NCBI GenBank assembly: GCA_021781795.1
Contig: JAJXWA010000003.1
Coordinates: 1 to 64,000 of the forward strand
Source: Acidobacteriota bacterium
GTDB lineage: Bacteria > Acidobacteriota > Terriglobia > Terriglobales > Acidobacteriaceae
Length of the DNA stretch: 64,000 nucleotides
Direction: 5' to 3'
The position numbers and the translations under genes are program-made. The notes beneath the pieces were generated by a model. That model worked only from the letters and a program-made list of their open reading frames with translations. It ran no database searches and had not been told where the DNA came from. Shown here piece by piece: positions 60,762 to 64,000 of the stretch; the stretch's first letter is position 1, and each line of letters opens with the position of its first letter.

Positions 60762-62144
60762 ATGATTCGAATGCAAGTACGTAGGTACGCACTGGTCCCA
60801 GTGCTCGGAACTGCCATCTTTGGTGCGTGCTTGCAGAGTCAGATATTGCAGAAGCGGCCACCGGCCGCGCCGCCTGCCACGCCGGCGCTCGTGCAACAGC
60901 CCCAAGATGTCAAGCCTGTGGCGCCTGTCCTTCCCGCCGGAACCAGTTTGCAGGTCGAGGCCGCGCAGCACTATCCCATGAAGGCCGGCGAGGCAATCGA
61001 GGCCCGGTTGCTGCATCCGATCTACGCCGATGGAAAGCTGGTCGTTCCAGAAGGCACGATGCTCCATGGAAAGGTTGTGGCATTGCAGCCGGATAGGAAG
61101 ATGCGATGGGCCGGCCGCATCCGCGGAGACTTCACACCGTTTCACATACCGCAAGTGCAGTTCACGGACCTGGTGTTGCCTGAAGGTTCGTTGCCTTTGT
61201 CCGCTGCCAAGGTGACGAACGGCGCGCCCGTGCTGCATTTAACCGCGCCGGGTATTAAGCCGAAGCAATCGTTGTTCTCGCGTGAATGGGCACAGGCAAA
61301 GGCACGTGTGCGCGATCAGCTTTCTTTCTTCACTGCTCCCGGCCTTGGCGATCGAGCCCGGCGGCTCCTTTACAGCCAGTTGCCCTACCACGCCGAGCGA
61401 ATCCAGGCGCACACGGCGTGGTCGTTTGAGCTGACGTCCCCGCTCAAGCTGCCAGTGGTTGAGCAGGCGACGGCTGATCCACCCAGCCCTCCATCGCGGC
61501 CCGGCAATCCTGAGACGTGGAGCGTACACGCCCTGCTGCTTCGCGACCTGACATCAGCCAATGCGAAGGCCGGCGACCCGGTCCAGGCGCTGGTGGTGGA
61601 ACCGGTCTATGACAAAGAGAAGCAGCTCGTCGTGCCGGAAGGCGCGACTCTGATTGGCAAGGTATCGGCGGCCCGGCCTGCGCGCTCCTTCGGGCGGAAT
61701 GGAAAGCTACGGTTCACATTTCAGGAGGTTCACTTTCCTGAAGGCTTCCAGCGGGAAGTCCAGGGCTCGCTCGCCGGTGCCGCAACTGAAAAGTCACAGG
61801 ATCTTTCCCTGGATGCCGAAGGCACAATCAGCCCGCGGAACCAGGCCAGCGCCATTGCTCCACTCTTGTTGACGATGCTCGCAGGGCACGCCCTCGACCA
61901 GGACGGCAACATGACGCTGCAGACCGGCGTCGCGTCCAACGGATTCGGCTTGATTGGCCGCTTTGTCGGCATCGCTGCGGGTAGCAGGCCCATCGCCGCA
62001 GGGATTGGATTCTACGCAGCCGGCCTTTCGGTCTACGACAACTTTCTGCACTCGGGTCGCGATGTTGTTTTTCCGAAAGACACTCGCATCGAGATCGACA
62101 CCACTCCGCTGCGCGCGCCGGTGCTGAAGCCGGAAGGGCAATAA
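60762..62144 (+). CDS. Secreted protein with two VirB10/TrbI-like modules
   Basis: Exported protein of 460 residues. An N-terminal hydrophobic segment (about 8-24) is followed by a Pro-rich region (PPAAPPATPALVQ). Two related beta modules follow: LPAGTSLQVEAAQHYPMKAGEAIEARLLHPIYADGKLVVPEGTMLHGKVVAL (about 57-110) and DPVQALVVEPVYDKEKQLVVPEGATLIGKVSAARPARSFGRNGKLRFTFQ (about 270-330). The pattern P-x-G-T-x-L-x-G-K-V with a downstream R-x-G resembles the VirB10/TrbI beta-barrel domain, but no secretion-system gene is nearby. The central region (QAKARVRDQLSFF) is helical, and a hydrophobic segment lies near 390-425. Function unknown. Confidence 0.55.
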   Translation: MIRMQVRRYALVPVLGTAIFGACLQSQILQKRPPAAPPATPALVQQPQDVKPVAPVLPAGTSLQVEAAQHYPMKAGEAIEARLLHPIYADGKLVVPEGTMLHGKVVALQPDRKMRWAGRIRGDFTPFHIPQVQFTDLVLPEGSLPLSAAKVTNGAPVLHLTAPGIKPKQSLFSREWAQAKARVRDQLSFFTAPGLGDRARRLLYSQLPYHAERIQAHTAWSFELTSPLKLPVVEQATADPPSPPSRPGNPETWSVHALLLRDLTSANAKAGDPVQALVVEPVYDKEKQLVVPEGATLIGKVSAARPARSFGRNGKLRFTFQEVHFPEGFQREVQGSLAGAATEKSQDLSLDAEGTISPRNQASAIAPLLLTMLAGHALDQDGNMTLQTGVASNGFGLIGRFVGIAAGSRPIAAGIGFYAAGLSVYDNFLHSGRDVVFPKDTRIEIDTTPLRAPVLKPEGQ

Positions 62145-62196
62145 GAGTCTCCCTTCAGTAGCGCGAACAGGAAATTACCCATCGCCCGGTGGCTAC

Positions 62197-63747
62197 TTAT
62201 TCCCATTCGATGGTGCCCGGCGGCTTCGATGTGATGTCGTAGACCACTCGATTGATGCCGCGCACTTCATTCACAATGCGGCTGGAGATGCGCTTGAGAA
62301 CCTCGTGCGGCAGGGGTGCCCAGTCGGCGGTCATTCCATCTTCCGAGTGAACGGCCCGCACCGCGCAGGTGTAGGCGTAGGTGCGCTGGTCGCCCATTAC
62401 GCCGACGCTCATCACCGGCAGCAGCACGGCGAAACTCTGCCAGACCTTGGCGTAGAGACCTGCCGCCTTAATCTCGCTGACAACAATCTCATCGGCTTCC
62501 TGCAAAAGGGCAACACGCTCCGGTGTCACTTCACCCAGGATGCGCACTGCGAGGCCCGGCCCCGGGAACGGCTGGCGGCCGAGGATGTCCTCCGGCATAC
62601 CCAGATCGCGACCAATGCGGCGCACCTCATCCTTGAACAGGTCCCGGAGCGGCTCGATTAGTTTCAGCTTCATGTGTTCGGGAAGTCCGCCGACGTTGTG
62701 ATGGCTCTTGATGGTCTGGCTTGGCCCTTTCACGCTGCTGGACTCGATCACGTCGGGATAGAGCGTGCCCTGCACCAGCCAATCCACGCCGCCGGCTTCT
62801 TGGGCGATGCGGTGCGCCTCATCATCGAAAACTGCAATGAATTCGGCTCCGATGCGCTTGCGCTTGGTCTCCGGGTCCGTCACGCCAGCAAGCTGCTTCA
62901 TGAAGCGCTCACCGGCGTCGACGGCAACGATATTCAGTCCCAACTTGTCGCGCAGGTTTCGCTGCACATTCTGGAACTCGTTCTTACGCAGCACGCCGTT
63001 GTTCACGAAAATGCAGGTCAATTGCGACCCAATCGCCTTGTGCACCAGCACCGCGGCGACAGAAGAATCCACGCCGCCAGAGAGACCGCAAATCACGTGG
63101 CCCGTGCCGACCTTCGCCCGAATTGCCGCAACAGTGGTCTCTATAAAGTGCGTCGGCGTCCAATCCCCGCGTGCGCCGCAGATGTTGAACACGAAATTGT
63201 GGATCACTTGCGGGCCAAGTGGCGTGTGGTGAACCTCGGGGTGGAATTGCACCGCCCAGATGCGCCGCTGCTCATTCGCAATCCCAGCCAAGGCATTGGA
63301 CGTCACCGCCGTGCGATGGAAGCCCTGCGGAAGCTCAAGCGCCTCGTCGCCATGGCTCATCCAGGCCTGCATCGCGCCCGGCAATCCAGCAAAGAGTGCG
63401 GTCGCGCCGTCTTCAATCGTGACGTCAGCGTGACCGTACTCCCTCTTCGGAGCGGAGCGGACCTTGCCGCCCAGATGATGCACAACAAACTGCAGCCCGT
63501 AGCAAATGCCCAGAATCGGCGTGCGTAGATCGAGGATGCCCGGATCGGCCGCCGGCGCATCAGCATCGTAGACGGACGACGGCCCGCCGGAAAGAATAAT
63601 GCCGATTGGCTTGTGCGCTTGAATCTCACTGAGCGGCGCCGTGCAGGGCAACACGACGGAGAAGACGTTCTGCTCGCGTATACGGCGAGCGATGAGCTGC
63701 GTGTATTGCGAGCCAAAGTCGAGAATTACGATTGTCTGGGTGTCCAC
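62197..63747 (-). CDS. guaA: GMP synthase (glutamine-hydrolysing)
   Basis: Enzyme of 516 residues that aminates XMP to GMP using glutamine and ATP, the last step of guanine nucleotide synthesis. The class I glutamine amidotransferase domain has [10 protein letters not shown] with the nucleophile C82 and [13 protein letters not shown] with the catalytic His. The ATP-pyrophosphatase domain has [17 protein letters not shown] (PP-loop), followed by [13 protein letters not shown] and [13 protein letters not shown]. The C-terminal dimerisation domain ends [17 protein letters not shown], a GuaA hallmark. It is complete and of normal length. No guanine riboswitch pattern was seen upstream. Confidence 0.97.
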   Translation of the reverse strand: MDTQTIVILDFGSQYTQLIARRIREQNVFSVVLPCTAPLSEIQAHKPIGIILSGGPSSVYDADAPAADPGILDLRTPILGICYGLQFVVHHLGGKVRSAPKREYGHADVTIEDGATALFAGLPGAMQAWMSHGDEALELPQGFHRTAVTSNALAGIANEQRRIWAVQFHPEVHHTPLGPQVIHNFVFNICGARGDWTPTHFIETTVAAIRAKVGTGHVICGLSGGVDSSVAAVLVHKAIGSQLTCIFVNNGVLRKNEFQNVQRNLRDKLGLNIVAVDAGERFMKQLAGVTDPETKRKRIGAEFIAVFDDEAHRIAQEAGGVDWLVQGTLYPDVIESSSVKGPSQTIKSHHNVGGLPEHMKLKLIEPLRDLFKDEVRRIGRDLGMPEDILGRQPFPGPGLAVRILGEVTPERVALLQEADEIVVSEIKAAGLYAKVWQSFAVLLPVMSVGVMGDQRTYAYTCAVRAVHSEDGMTADWAPLPHEVLKRISSRIVNEVRGINRVVYDITSKPPGTIEWE

Positions 63748-64000
63748 GTTTCAGTGTGGCAGGGCGTGCGGCGGCATGTAAAGCGGCGCAATCTCGCCTT
63801 ATCTCGCGCAGAAAGCCTGCCTGTGTCCCCCCCTGCGCGTGCAAATCGGGCTTGCACGGCCTGTACTTCGCCCATGCAGGCAAGATTTAAGGTGGATGTA
63901 TGACGATTTCCCTCCCCTGCTCGTCCAATGAACAACTGAAATGCTGCGGAATTGAGCAGGGCAGGGCTCCAAAAATGCCGGCACCTCGGCAAGCAGCCCT
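63748..64000. other. Window end with no assignable gene
   Basis: About 250 bases upstream of guaA to the window edge. Short frames occur on the minus strand, but none has a ribosome-binding site or recognised motif. It probably contains the guaA promoter; no clear boxes were identified. Confidence 0.45.

Noticed and set aside
1..64000. CRISPR arrays, tRNA or rRNA genes, insertion sequences, prophage
   Set aside because: No regularly spaced direct repeats, cloverleaf-like T-loop patterns, transposase or integrase motifs were seen on either strand.

Overview
The window looks like chromosomal DNA of an Acidobacteriota member, most likely class Terriglobia (family Acidobacteriaceae). It is GC-rich. 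It carries several lineage-typical secreted families (ASPIC/UnbV with FG-GAP, PIG-L deacetylase, tannase, Reg_prop propeller) and short hairpin-rich interspersed repeats. No rRNA, tRNA, CRISPR array, transposase or phage gene was found. This assignment is inferred from gene families and was not searched.

Layout. 0-3.4 kb (minus strand): OmpA-domain envelope protein with a strong terminator, a DUF2393/FxLyD-like membrane protein, a DUF1648 membrane protein and a DnaC/DnaI-like helicase loader. 3.7-9.1 kb (plus): secreted tannase-family esterase, DUF3303 protein, a repeat-rich gap, SGNH hydrolase, rpmE with a good sigma70-like promoter, and a dusB interrupted in frame by a hairpin repeat. 9.1-16.9 kb: thiolase, APC amino-acid permease, large PIG-L deacetylase, and a coiled-coil porin closed by a textbook terminator.

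17-31.5 kb (minus): a run of nine genes, mostly linked by 4-base stop/start overlaps. In order of transcription they are a TPR/FG-GAP/ASPIC-UnbV protein, an amidase, a DAHP-synthase-like enzyme, a mono-haem propeller protein, a CRTAC1-like FG-GAP protein, a YVTN propeller fused to a di-haem cytochrome c, a Reg_prop propeller, a Rid-family protein lacking the catalytic arginine, and a Leu/Ile/Val-type periplasmic binding protein. This mix of secreted redox and propeller proteins with three soluble small-molecule enzymes is the best candidate for an undescribed system here. Its substrate is unknown.

31.6-37.8 kb (plus): a coupled nucleotide-sugar trio (CapD-like dehydratase, NeuC-like 2-epimerase, DegT aminotransferase), small hypothetical proteins, dapD and a Gfo/Idh/MocA oxidoreductase. 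37.8-51.3 kb is mostly housekeeping: GH18 chitinase, RNase J, threonine dehydratase-like enzyme, an SH3/TPR protein, uppP, ftsK, a REC-Hpt protein next to a LuxR-type regulator, and three oxidoreductases. 51.4-64 kb: a small unknown protein, a lipoprotein serine protease with a duplicated C-terminal module, pgi, a frameshifted beta-barrel gene, manA, two secreted lineage-specific proteins, a DUF421 protein and guaA.

Several start codons were moved from the longest open frame to sites with a good Shine-Dalgarno sequence (tannase GTG, CRTAC1-like TTG, uppP TTG, regulator GTG). Catalytic residues quoted below were read from the translation. Family assignments rest on recognised motifs, not database searches.
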